A stretch of 64,000 nt of DNA, taken from Adiantum capillus-veneris. Lineage: Eukaryota > Streptophyta > Polypodiopsida > Polypodiales > Pteridaceae. The notes below the pieces were generated by a model. That model searched no databases. It was not told where the DNA came from and was given only the letters and a program-made list of their open reading frames with translations. A program made the translations under genes and the position numbers. The stretch spans positions 114,581,477 through 114,645,476 of the forward strand of contig CM043949.1 of assembly GCA_014529385.2 (NCBI GenBank). Reading direction: 5' to 3'. Below, piece after piece: positions 46,981-58,639 of this stretch (within the stretch, counting starts at the first letter, position 1; each line of letters opens with the position of its first letter).

Positions 46981-47029
46981 TAAAAAAACCCCTTTACTAA
47001 CATGATTAAGGTAATCAAATGATCCCTTT

Positions 47030-47860
47030 TTCTTCAAAAATTTATGAGATTTTCTCTAAAATCAATTAAAAAAACCCTTATGTCTATATTCTTTTGTAAA
47101 TGTAGGTCGATCCCTTCAACTATCAATGCCAGCTCATGTCGGTTGAAAGTGACACAACTCTCCCTGAAACAATGGGTGGCAACAATTGTCTCCTTCGACG
47201 AAATTTCTAATGGTTCCTATTGTACAAAATGAATATACAACATTTTTTAAAAATATAACACACAATCTGCATTGTGTAGTGGATGGCCATAAACTTTCAA
47301 GTAGATTCTCTCAGTGTTTTCTTTGATCATTTCATGGAGGCACTTCGATACCTTCCAGTATCCTTTCTTTATCTCCGCGTGACCATATTTTTTTAATCAT
47401 ATCCTTGGTCACTTATTTATTGATATATTTCCATTGCATGTGGTTTGGATTTGCCCATTTTGATAGTCGTTGAGTAATGCGCCTTGCTTACTGTGCCGAC
47501 ATACCGTGCACTAGAGATTTCATGTGATGAAATGCATTAGCAACCACTTGTTGTTGATCATTTGGCATTGATTGGGTACCACAAACTTGTTCTTTATCGG
47601 CCATAGTATCTTAGAGCTACAATGGACAAATAGACAAAACATAGTATCTTAGAGCTACAATTGAAAAATAGAAAAATAGACAAATATTCAATATCTTGGG
47701 TAATGAGTTCTGGTCCTAAGATTTCACCCGCTTCATCTTGACCTTCTATTCCTCCCATAATTTTGTCCCAGAGATCTAATTTTTCCATATTGCAGGTGGG
47801 AGGGATATCTTCCTTTAAGTCTTTGTAGCAGACTTTCATATTGCCCAACACTGTCCTAAC
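47030..47860 (-). pseudogene. Decayed coding remnant, family not recognised
   Basis: The minus strand carries protein-like pieces. One starts at ATG about 47600 with MADKEQVCGTQSMPNDQQQ and VVANAFHHMKSLVHG, then runs through several stops to RESCVTFNRHELALIVEG at about 47130. A second open piece (47594-47851) has LGNMKVCYKDLKEDIPPTC. The position next to gypsy pol suggests gag of the same element, but I see no knuckle or known motif. Coding nature is inferred from composition only. Confidence 0.3.
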
Positions 47861-48713
47861 CTTGTGGTGGGGGTCAAATTCTCGATTTCCTGTTAAAATA
47901 AGTAACTCATATTGGTCTTCACCTCACAGCATAGGCTTTATGTTCTCTCATATAGTGCTAGTGAGGCCTGTGGAGGTCACCTAATAAAAATGTAACCTAT
48001 GACATGAGTTCAACAGAAGGGTATTTAAAATTCTTAAAACTTACAGAAATCTATATATACAGAAGGACATTAGTTTTTTAAATTTGAAAAAAACTTACAG
48101 ATTTTAAAAGAAAAAGGTACATTATATTCTTAACAAAATTCACAGGTAAGGGGTTTTACAAACATGTCTTGAACACACGTGATATGGTAGTTTTACACAT
48201 AGTGAACCCCCCAAGTAGTGAGATCTTTATTGAAGACACCACTTTCACTAATTTGCTGTATGGAACCATCTGCACATGATGATAATGCCAAAATACATTT
48301 TTTTGAATGGCACACATAATAATTTTCTTTTGATCTAGCACCATTTTAGCATTGGACAATAAAAAACAACATATCAATACACTTTCATGGGTTCACACTA
48401 CACTAACACTCTCACACTAGTTCATACAAACCATAACCATGACTTGAAGATTTTAAGAGATATGCACAATTATAATGATACACATTAAAAACAATTACAC
48501 TTTATAATACATTCTCTACCCGTGTAAAATATAGAACAAATAAGTAGCTTTTAATAACTTCATCCAGATCAAACATATACAGGTAAAAAACCTGAAACAT
48601 TTTAGCATATTGTGGATGTATTACCTATATTTTTCATGTTGCACTCTTACACTCGTTCAAACAATCCATACACTGACTTAAAGACTTCAAAAAATTGTGC
48701 AAGATTATATTTA
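47861..48713. other. Unassigned AT-rich spacer
   Basis: No gene recognised. The phrase ACACTAGTTCATACAAACCATAACC.. at about 48412 is echoed at about 48645 (ACACTCGTTCAAACAATCC), each followed by a GACTTGAAGA / GACTTAAAGA block. This suggests an old duplication of about 230 bp. Confidence 0.4.
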
Positions 48714-48755
48714 CTAGTGTGGTCGGAGGCCTTTGGCCGCCTCTCCTTCTCCCTC

Positions 48756-48814
<59 letters not shown>

Positions 48815-48862
48815 ATGTGGCAGGGGGGAGGGGAATCCCTCCCCCTTTTATAATAGTATAGA
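48714..48862 (-). mobile_element. 149-bp Helitron-like non-autonomous element with GT expansion
   Basis: On the minus strand it starts TCTATACTATTATAAAAG directly after A. It ends with a GGCCAAAGGCC hairpin followed by TCCGACCACACTAG directly before T. A 5' TC, a 3' CTAG with a hairpin about 10 nt upstream, and insertion between A and T are the Helitron hallmarks. A GT microsatellite (about 48761-48811) fills the middle, and a GGGGAGGGATTCCCCTCCCC inverted repeat lies near the 5' end. No Rep/helicase sequence is present. Confidence 0.6.
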
Positions 48863-50240
48863 TTTAAGGTGATATTCATTTTGAATTTAAAATGGTATGT
48901 TTACTCTTATAAAATGCAATAAGAATAATTAACTCTTAATAAAATTGTTTAGATCTAACAGAACATGTGAAAAACCCCAAAAAAAAAATCCAATAGAACA
49001 TATGACATGAGTTTATATTTTACATGTTATCACACGATCCACTTCAAAAAAGAAAGCCTCTTAGCAGATACATGCATAGATGTACATATTGCCAATTTTA
49101 TTGTATCTCGTTTTAAAACATTGAAACTATACAAACCAATCATAAATTGCAAAGAACGTCTTGCTCTTTAAAAAGATAAAAATGAATATTTAACATGTAA
49201 ATTGTGTGCATATACTTTTGTATATAGAGAAATAACATAGTGTGAGTATTACTTATGTAAATGTAGCATTTAAAATAGAGATGATGATTGATTAAAGTAT
49301 TCTTTTGAATATGATTAGCTAGTATGTATTTTCATAAGAACACTTAAAAACAACAATATCAAATAATTCAAACATTTGTATATGAATACTCTTCATGATG
49401 GTGTTACTGACCAAGTATTTCATATACTTAATATTTTACAAAATATCTGTACATGCACATACAAATTATATGGTGTTAGTACGGACCCCGAGGGATTTAC
49501 CATGGTAAACGCACCGCACCACGTAAGTGCAAGGGAGGGGTTTTTTTAACAAGTTACATAATCGTATAAGTTAGGGGTAGGCCCCCAATAATTTATTTCG
49601 CAAGCTTAAAAATAAGGGAGGGGGTATCATATTTATTGGGGCGGGGGGGGGAGGGAGGGAGGGAGGAGAAAATGAGACAAAGTTTTTGTGGTTCAAAAAT
49701 AATGGCTTCCCAAAAGAGTCAAACTTGTGAGTCAATAGCTACAAAGATACAAGCAAGAACTAATACTGCTTTGTATCAATTACTTGTCTTTTTATTATAA
49801 TTCATTTGTTTAGGGATGAAAGCTATAAAGAGCTTGTATAGATGCAAATTTACACGGAGAACCTAACACAACTTTATAACCATGTTTTTCGTGTGATTTA
49901 GATGGGTCCAAATTGGACAAATAGCTAGAGTGCAGGCTAAAAGGGCACATAGTTTGAAAGTCAAACTAAGACACATTGAGGGTACATCTAGTTATCGACA
50001 AAAGTGGTTCCTTTGTACATTTCTAATCACTATGCTACATGCTCTTTGACTAGTTTTACTCAATTAGATCATGTGACACCTAAATTTTATATGTAAGATA
50101 GGGGTATGATAGTTTTTTGCATTGATTATTGTATAAGCGTAGAAAGGGGGGTCATTTTCTCTAATACAAGTGGAATATAGGGGGTTTATCAAAGTTTTCT
50201 TCTCGTAGGTGGCATCCCATTTTGTATATAGAGTGAATCC
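48863..50240. other. Unassigned spacer with a G-rich tract
   Basis: AT-rich and without a gene. A G-rich stretch at 49634-49671 (GGGGCGGGGGGGGGAGGG then GGGAGGGAGG) could form a quadruplex. The palindrome TACCATGGTA is at 49497-49506. Confidence 0.4.
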
Positions 50241-50540
50241 CCTGGGGTACGACCGCGTTAACAACTTAAATGCCACATTTCTGCAAAAGTAGATGTTTCT
50301 AACAAACGACACTCAATTAGCCGTGTTATCAAATGAGTGCCACCCAAATCTATAGAGAAATAATGGCTTGCATTCAAGCATCATATAGCCGGGTTATCGA
50401 TCGATGACCATATATTTTCACCATAAGGATATTAGAATCGCCACGTTACCGACGTATTACCTAGACAGTGAGCCAAGTCTTACCCCAAGGACACCATATT
50501 TCCTTCGTCACCAAGGTGATGCCCTCGTGGTAAGCACTAT
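50241..50540. repeat. Degenerate roughly 65-bp repeat with a GCCRYGTTAYCGA motif
   Basis: ACCGCGTTAACAAC (about 50250), AGCCGTGTTATCAAA (50318), AGCCGGGTTATCGAT (50386) and CGCCACGTTACCGAC (about 50434) are each followed by a CCAC/CCATAT..TTTC-like block. The spacing is about 67, 68 and 49 bp. Similarity is low but ordered. Confidence 0.45.
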
Positions 50541-50758
50541 TTGGTAGAACAACTTACACACACACTCGCATTGTGTGGTAAGGTACCTTAGACTGTTGTG
50601 CAATACAACAAAATGCACGCTACCACACAATGCATACAAACACACAAAATACATACCCGGGCCATGTGGTCAGATACTCCGCTACTTCTGTGCACTGTGA
50701 CGTAGAGCATGCTCCCACAGAACCCCCTCTCTCCTCTCAAAATACTTGTGAAGGTGGT

Positions 50759-50791
<33 letters not shown>

Positions 50792-51724
50792 TGTGGGAGC
50801 AAATCACATCACCCATAAAGTGCATGAAAAACAACATAGATCAACATAATGTCAATCGAGGACACATATGCCACGATAGGCACACAGAGGAAATCTCTTT
50901 AGCTTGTCAAGCTGAGACCATCCTACACATATAACACTTTGGAAGGCCAACTAAACGACAACCTAGAGTCTCACTGCTCTCAACTACACCACCTATCCAC
51001 ATACACACAACAAAAGAAAACCCATTAAATCATGCTAGAATCGCACAAAACTTAAGGAACATCATCCCCTCACTAGGATACACTTGTCTCAAAGACACTC
51101 AAAATGCTAGCTATAAACCCATCTGCAGAAAACACCTATAAAGATAGATCCAAATTCTAAAAGTGCTCGAAACTAAAATCTATGAGTACCTATGTGTAGC
51201 TTATGTTGCTAGACAATTCTAACGACTACTTGCAAGCAAAAAACAATCATTGTTTGATATACTTATGATCGCAAATAGCTCGTGGATGAACGAGCGCGTT
51301 CGCTCTGTTCCATGAGGGATGCTTAACGTTGTCACATAGCTCTTGCCGACGCTAGCACGATGGTGCAGTCAATTCTCCAATGTGATGAGCGAGCGGGGAG
51401 TAGCGCCAGGATGAAGGTCATGCTCTCTCTCTGCCTCTGTCACACACAGTTGATGGCCGCTTAAAACTTAGATTATGATAAAAATGTCCTTACAAAAGTG
51501 ACCTACGTACCTTATATACTAAGTCTACCTTAGGTTAACCAAAAAATAGAGTTTGAGGGGTTAAATGGCTTGGTATTTACAATTTGGAAGTGCCATTGCA
51601 CCCCAACTTCTGCAACTAGACTACCTACTTATTCAAATGATGTTTATAACCATAATCCTCTGTATTCCATAACTCTCAAAAAATAAGGCTTTGTTGAGTT
51701 ATGTCATGTTGTTGACCCACGATC

Positions 51725-51811
<87 letters not shown>

Positions 51812-52079
51812 TGGATCAAGGAATAAAATCTAACGGACCCGATCGGGGCCCTATATATATTGTTTTGTGGCCCTGCCGGGCATGTCTGTTTTCCCTACAG
51901 GCCCTCGGGAAAATACACTAGCCCGGCAGGGAAAACTGAATAGCCTGGCATGCTTTTTGAGGGTTTCCAAGTCACTCTTAACCGGCTTGTTTGTGATCAT
52001 GTTAAGTGTGATTATGTATATGTGTCAATAAGACCTTGTGATCACACAATTTTTTGGTAATTACGTAAATATTAAATCC
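50541..52079. other. Unassigned spacer with microsatellites
   Basis: No gene. A GT run is at 50761-50791. A compound CT run (51726-51772) continues directly into a CA run (51773-51809). An 11-bp inverted repeat (CCCTGCCGGGC 51871-51881, GCCCGGCAGGG 51921-51931) follows. Confidence 0.65.
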
Positions 52080-52545
<466 letters not shown>

Positions 52546-53720
52546 GATCCAACATCAGATTGGGGATGCATCTCCTCCAAAAAGGAGATATGCTTGAAAT
52601 GAGGATCCTCCATCAATGGAGAGAAATAGAAGAGAGTCTCTAAATACTTCTATTGAAGATGTAGCTCCAAGAAGACGGCGGTCATAAAGGTCTCCAAATC
52701 CTCCAAAGAGGACAAGATTGTTGCATAACTCTTCTCATCTTGATTCCAAGAGAGAAGAAAGAACTCCTAGAAGAAAACGGAGAGAAAGAGGTCACCCTCT
52801 TCTCCATCTTCATCACTCTCCTCTTCCAATAAAAGTAACGGCTACTCCTTCAAGGAGCCTAAGAGGAGAGGACATAAAAAATCTGATGGTGTATGGAAAC
52901 AAGATCAAGAAGTTCAACGGGGGAGGAAAGAACATCAATTTCCTCACTCCAATGGTACCTTTGGTGCCACCGACACAGTCTTATCTTTTATACAACAATT
53001 TGATGCGGCCTTTGGAGATGAAGGTTTTACAGAATCCTCTAGGCTACAATATGTTCCATGCACTTTCAAAAGTCCACCAGGAAATGGTGGGCTAGTGTAT
53101 GGGCTAATAGAGAAGTTTGAAAGGCATGTAAAGTATTAAGAGATTTCATTATGTAGCAGTTTCTTTCAAGCAATGTCAAAGATAAAGTTCTCACCAAATA
53201 ATAAAGCTTGAAGATGCCTCCATACGACTCTTTTCACAAGTATGTAGACAAGTTTTGGGACCTACATTTCCAAGCCATTGTCTACAAAAAGATAGAATTT
53301 GAAGAGAAAACGCTTGTGTCGGGCTACCCAAAGACATGAATGAATACGTCCATTCTTAAAGACCTTAAACCATCTTGGTAGTCATTCACCACACCATGGT
53401 TGCTTCAATAATTAATTTTCAACAAGGGGCTAGGAAGAAATTTAAGCCCACATAAATTAAGGACAAAAATGATCCTAAGGGGAAGAATAACTATACCCAA
53501 AATTCTTCTAAAGGAAACCCTAACAAACACAACAACAACAAAAACCAAGCAAAGGACAAAGATTTTTACAAAGGTAAAAATAAACTCTCACCCAAAGAGC
53601 TAGAGCGTTATCGTAAGGATAACAAATGTTTTAAGTGTGGGGAGCAAGGACATGGCTATTAGTCTTGTCCACAAAGAAATATACACAATGAACCACCTAG
53701 AACATGTATAATTGAAGCTC
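52546..53720 (+). pseudogene. gypsy gag remnant of copy C
   Basis: Pieces in several frames match gag of A/B: VAPRRRRS, then RKRRERGHPLLHLHHSPLP in one frame (SPSSPSS in the other), then NGTFGATDTVLSFIQQFDAAFGDEGFTESS, KFWDLHFQ-like sequence, an Asn/Lys-rich linker, and a knuckle KCFKCGEQGHGY that runs into a TAG where Arg-Ser is expected (about 53661). The N-terminal gag present in A/B is missing, replaced at about 52545 by the opposite-facing LTR piece. Confidence 0.85.
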
Positions 53721-56700
53721 CAAAAGAGGATGGTCATTGCAAAGGGTTATCACTTTTGTACGCTTGGGGAAAGGTGAGAGAAACTGATTCTTTTCTCCTC
53801 TTTGATCCTAGCTCAACTTATAATTTCATATCAATTGAGCTAGCCAACAAGTTAGGGATACAAGCTTATGAAATCACGGATACTTTGAAGGAAGATGGGG
53901 CTTCAAGGGACAATAGTTCTTGATCACTCCCTTATTTGGGAAATTGGGACTTCATGTCCAAAGTTATGTGGACAAATAATACTTCTTTATCTCTCCTCTC
54001 AAACATGAAGATGTAATTCTAGGGGCACCATGGTTTGATTGCATGACTACCTCCATGAAGTTTCTCGAGAGAAAATTCTACTTTTGGCATAGAAATAGAG
54101 ATATGTATATAGATGTAAGTGAGACAGGTAACACCGTAGCCCTTGTACATACACAAGCTTTTGACAAGTCAATGAAAAGTTTGGTTTCTGTATACATGAT
54201 TTTTTAAAGCTGACACTACTGTTTTACCAAATAAAAATGATGGAAATCAAGAAGATTTAGAGTTATATAATTTCATGAACCAATTCCAAGAGTTTTCACT
54301 AATGACATCCCTGAAGAGTTACCTCCAATATGAGGGGATGAAGACCATGCCATAGAGCTTCTACCAAGAAGTTCACCTCCCAATAAGCCTCCTTCTAGAG
54401 CCTCTCAAGCTCAACAGGAGGCAATTATGAGGCAAGTAAATGAATTGGTAGATAAAGGTACCGTAAGGCCTAGTTCATCCCCATTTTTCTCTCCGATTCT
54501 ATTAGTGAAAAATAAATATGGCACCTATCTCATGTGCATTGACTATAGATTCCTAAATAGAATCACAATTAAAAATAGATTTCTCGTGCCTTGGGTAAAA
54601 GATCTATTTGATAAGTTGCAACGGTCTACCTACTTCAATAGGTTGACCTTAAATGTGGCTGTCATCAAATAAGGATAGTCAATGAAGATATTTTAAAGAT
54701 CACTTTCCGTACTACATTTGGTCTTTATGAATATCTTGTCATGCCTTTGTCTTGAGAAATGCTCAAGCCACTTTTAATCGCATAATAAAGAAAATATTTC
54801 GGTCTTTATGAATATCTTGTCATGCCTTTTGGCTTGAGAAATGCTCAAGACACTTTTAATCGCATAATAAAGAAAATATTTCGACCATATCGCAACTTTA
54901 CTAGAGTATTTTCTTCAGATATTATCATTTACACCAAATCTCTTGAGGAGCACAAGAAACACCTCCTGGTAATTTTCCAAGCTTTAATAGATAATAAGAG
55001 TTTCACTATTCAAAAGAAAAGGCCAGGAATTTTTCTCTCAATTTGGTATCCGTATGGATCCCACAAAGTTGGAAGTAATCAAAGAATGGCCTAAACCAAG
55101 GAATTTACATGAGTTACAAAGCTTTATTGTTATGTGTGAATGTTATAGGAGCTTTATAGAAAAAATCTTATTAATAGCCTGTCCACTACATGAACTAACA
55201 AAAAAGAACGCTAAGTGTGGATGACTTGGAAAGGAGTAAGAAGATTTTGAGATTCTTAAACAAAATCTTTTCTCTTAACCCATGCTTATTTCATTGGATC
55301 TCACAATTCTCTTTGAGGTCCAATGTGATGCATGTGGTAATTGCCTTGAACCAATTTTGCTTCAAGAAGGGCATGCCATAGTACATGAGAGTGGAGATTA
55401 AATTTTGACGAGCAAACATTGGGCATTTATGAAAAAGAGCTATTAGTTGTTCTACATGTCCTAGAAACATGGAAACATGATCTCATGGAGACTCCATTTA
55501 TTCTACATACGGATCATCAAAGTCTCAAATACTTCATGACCCGAACCAAGCTATTTGTTGACAAAAAAATGAGGTAGGCAGATTTTCTTTTACGATTCAA
55601 TTTTCATATTGCTTACATTGTAGGCATGCACAACCAAGTGGACGATGAACTTTCATGATGGCCAAAGGTAAATGCCGTTAGCATCTCACAGTGCTCTATC
55701 TTCTATGATAGATGAGTATGCTATTGATCCAGATTTTAAAGATGTAATTTTTGCCCTTGTGTTAGGGAAGGAAGAAGAACCATTTACCTTGCAAGATGGC
55801 TATCTTCTCTATAGCAATAGGCTATGTGTCACTCACTCACTTCATGAGAATGTAATGTATGAATATCATGCTCCTCCTCATGCGAAGTAGAGAGAGATTC
55901 AATCTACTCTACAAGGAGTAGAAACATACTTCTATTGGTCTACCATGAAAGTAAACATACAAGACTAGGTTTCAAAATGTGTGATATGCCAAAAGAAAAA
56001 ATATGATTAAGGGAAGCAATCTGGATTATTCCAGCCATTGCCAATTCATACTGACTCACTATGGGAGAGCATATCCATGGATTTTATCTTTGGGTTGCCC
56101 ACATCTATATTTGGGAATATGGAAATATGGACTATAGTTGACAAGTTCAACATGCAACCTCATTTCATACCTATCAAAAAGACTATTAAGTCACATCATA
56201 TGGCAACCCTCTTCACATCACAAATTTTCAAGTACCATGGCTTGCCTACATCCATTCTATCAGATACAGATCCTCAAATGACTAGTAATTCTTGGAAGGG
56301 TCTCTTTGAAAATCTAGGTACTAGATTAAATTTCTCTTCAACCTATCACCCACAAACGGATGTACAAAGTGAAATAGCCAACTCTTTGATCCTTGATCTA
56401 CTTAAAGAATATGTTATGGAAGTAGATCAAAATTCTCAATGGGAGAAATACCTACCTCTTGTATAGTATGCATACAATAAAATTGTACATACTTCTATAG
56501 GAAATGCACCTTTTGAGATCATTAAGGGAAGATAAAAAATCCCCTTGCTACTCAAATTACACAAGAAGATCTTCGCTCTTTTGATGAATATAGTCGTGAT
56601 TTAAAAGAATATTTTCAAAAGACTAAAGAAGGTATATTTATCTTTCAACAAAAACAGAAGAAGGCTGCTAATAAGCAAAGAAGAGCCTTGACCTTCAAGA

Positions 56701-56925
56701 AAGATGATTGTTTCTTGCTCAAGTTTCTCAAAGCTTGTCTAAGGCATACCTTGGGCAAGAATCCTATATGGGACACCAAAAGTATTATGCTAAACTAGCA
56801 AAACAATACTATGATCTCTTTCAAATTCTTTAAGCAATCAATAAGATGGCTTATCAATTGAAGATGAGAGAGAACACTCGCACACCTTAGAACTGAACCC
56901 TTTTACTCAAAGCTTAAAGGACACA
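53721..56925 (+). pseudogene. gypsy pol remnant of copy C
   Basis: The protease box reads LLFDPSSTYNFIS (about 53800). RT pieces lie at 54427-54672 and 54822-55094, with an 81-bp tandem duplication between (about 54720-54880). The RT catalytic box reads RVFSSDIIIY, so the first aspartate of the DD pair is serine. RNase H (QCDACGNCLEPILLQEG, TDHQSLKYFM) is at about 55315-55545. Integrase follows: SHAPP-like YHAPPHAK (about 55860), CVICQKKKYD, WESISMDFIFGLP (56060) and DTDPQMTSNSWKGLFENLG (56268). Numerous stops. The C-terminus ends near 56890 without a clear chromodomain. Confidence 0.88.
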
Positions 56926-57600
56926 TGTCAGGCACATCTGAGGTAACAAGCTATGTTTCCCACAAGAAAACCTATATCACATTGGATAGCCAACATGAAG
57001 AGCCAATGAGAATTAACAATTCCCTAGAATAAACTTTGATCTCATTGGATAGCCCACAAAGATAGCCAATAAAAATATAGTATCCTATGGGTAAGATTTG
57101 ATCCTATTAAGTAGCCCACCACGGGGACCAATGAGAGTAGAGCAACCCATGAGCAAGCCTGAATCTCATAGGATAGCCTGCCTTGAGAGACAATGAGAAT
57201 CTAGGTTTATTTAATTAAAGAACTAAGATCTCTTCTCAAAGAGGGAATGAAGGAAACTTTTCACAATGCTAACCCTCTTGCTTGAAATGAAGTGATCCAT
57301 TCATTGGATAGCCCACAACAAGATCCATTAGTCTTCAAGCATGCCCAGGGATGGGGGTTGATGGATTTCTCTCCCTCTTGCAACTCAATGAAGTTAATTC
57401 TAACAAGGTGAAGACACTTCTCAAGGAAAATAGACGTGAAGAATCCTACACCAACACACTTGAACCTGGAATGCAAATCCAAGCAAGTGACAAAATTTTA
57501 AGCATGCTTGTCTTCTTCTCCATCTCCATTACTATGCTATGCTATGCTTTATGAGGAGTGAACTAATGTGAGACATTAGGAAACATATGAACCCCAAAGG
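56926..57600 (+). repeat. 3' LTR region of copy C with about 65-bp subrepeats
   Basis: Blocks CTAACAAGGTGAAGAC, AATCCTACACCAACACAC and CTATGCTATGCTATG are the inverse of those in the minus-oriented C-type fragments at 7189-7470 and 52080-52545, so this LTR is in plus orientation, matching copy C. Four degenerate subrepeats with CTCATTGGATAGCCCAC / AGCCAATGAGAAT occupy 56975-57200. The exact termini could not be set; the start TGTCAGGCAC at about 56928 is a candidate. Confidence 0.65.
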
Positions 57601-58370
57601 GGCATTGAATGAGCAACCAGTTAGATTTCAATCAACAATAGGACATAAAAGGGGGGCCATGGATAGCCTATATCTATGTACCATAAAATCATATCATATA
57701 ACATATCTATTGAAAGAGCTCGGCAATGCACTCCAATGCACTATTGTCTGAAAAATTTGAAGTTCAAATGCTGAAGTTATCACTATAAGAAGGGGGGTTA
57801 AATGCATTTAGAATAGCCACACATCAACAAGCGTTTGTGGAGAGAGAAAGAATTGGGCACACGGGTATCCCCGCAAGTGTTATCACAGCTGTGAACTCGC
57901 GGCAAGCTCCACAAGTATACGCACTTGTATGTAGATCAATATTGCCACGAAAATTTCCGCGCTCATAGCCTATGTGATAGCCGCATGTATACCCTATACA
58001 AAATTTATTTAAAAAACAATCCAAGGGTCTCTGATGATTCAAGTCCCCATATGTGAATATTTTGCATCATCCAAAGATCCTTGGATATTTTTGTTTCACA
58101 TAGATATCACATTTATTAATTATTTGAGATTTAACAATATCATACATATTTTTAAGCACAATACACTTTAAAACAATTTAATGACAAAATTCTTTTTATT
58201 GATACCGAGAGTTTGCAAAATGTATACAAGACCTTTTAGCCAGGCATCCATAATAAAAGTGAAATATTTATGAGGGCTCTTGGCCAGGCGTTCAAAATGT
58301 GAGGGGATTATGTTGTACAAGGGCTCTTGGCCGGTCATTCAAAATGTGAGGGGATTGTGTTAGTAAGTTA
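57601..58370. other. Unassigned spacer
   Basis: No gene recognised. A minus-strand frame at 57824-58042 contains CGYHIGYERGNFRGNIDLH and CGACREFTAVITLAGIPVCP, which looks protein-like but matches no family I can name. CTCTTGGCC..GGCATTC..AAAATG phrases repeat at 58265-58350. Confidence 0.35.
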
Positions 58371-58625
58371 GTAACCCTCATCGTCACCCTCGCTGCCCTC
58401 GTCGTCCTCCCCCTTGTTTTAGTGCCACCTCTGGAGTCTACAAAAATAACAAAGCAAACCACATAATTAATAAATATGTATTAAAATAAGTAAACAACAA
58501 AATAATTAATTAGTTAGATTAACTTTGTACTTGTGTAGTGGTCAAGGTGTCGATGAGAGCGTCAAATTGTGCTTGATTTATGTGGCCTTGTTGGAACATC
58601 CACATGTAGGTAATGTATTTGTTGT
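58371..58625 (-). pseudogene. Possible 3' exons of a minus-strand gene, family unknown
   Basis: One piece (about 58625 to 58505) reads VKYPKRNNKYITYMWMFQQG and NQAQFDALIDTLTTTQ. It ends at a donor-like GTACAAAG. After AT-rich sequence, an acceptor-like TTTTTGTAG (about 58440) precedes a short acidic end GEDDEGSEGDDEGY and a stop, although its frame is preceded by a TAA. It has the look of the last two exons of a decayed gene. Upstream lies the palindromic array. Confidence 0.35.
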
Positions 58626-58639
58626 TGCGTTTTGGATAC

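Noticed and set aside
51691-51921. Open frames across CT/CA, GT and GA microsatellites as proteins
   Set aside because: They translate only dinucleotide runs (alternating Ser-Leu, Thr-His, Cys-Val, Arg-Glu) and have no other content.
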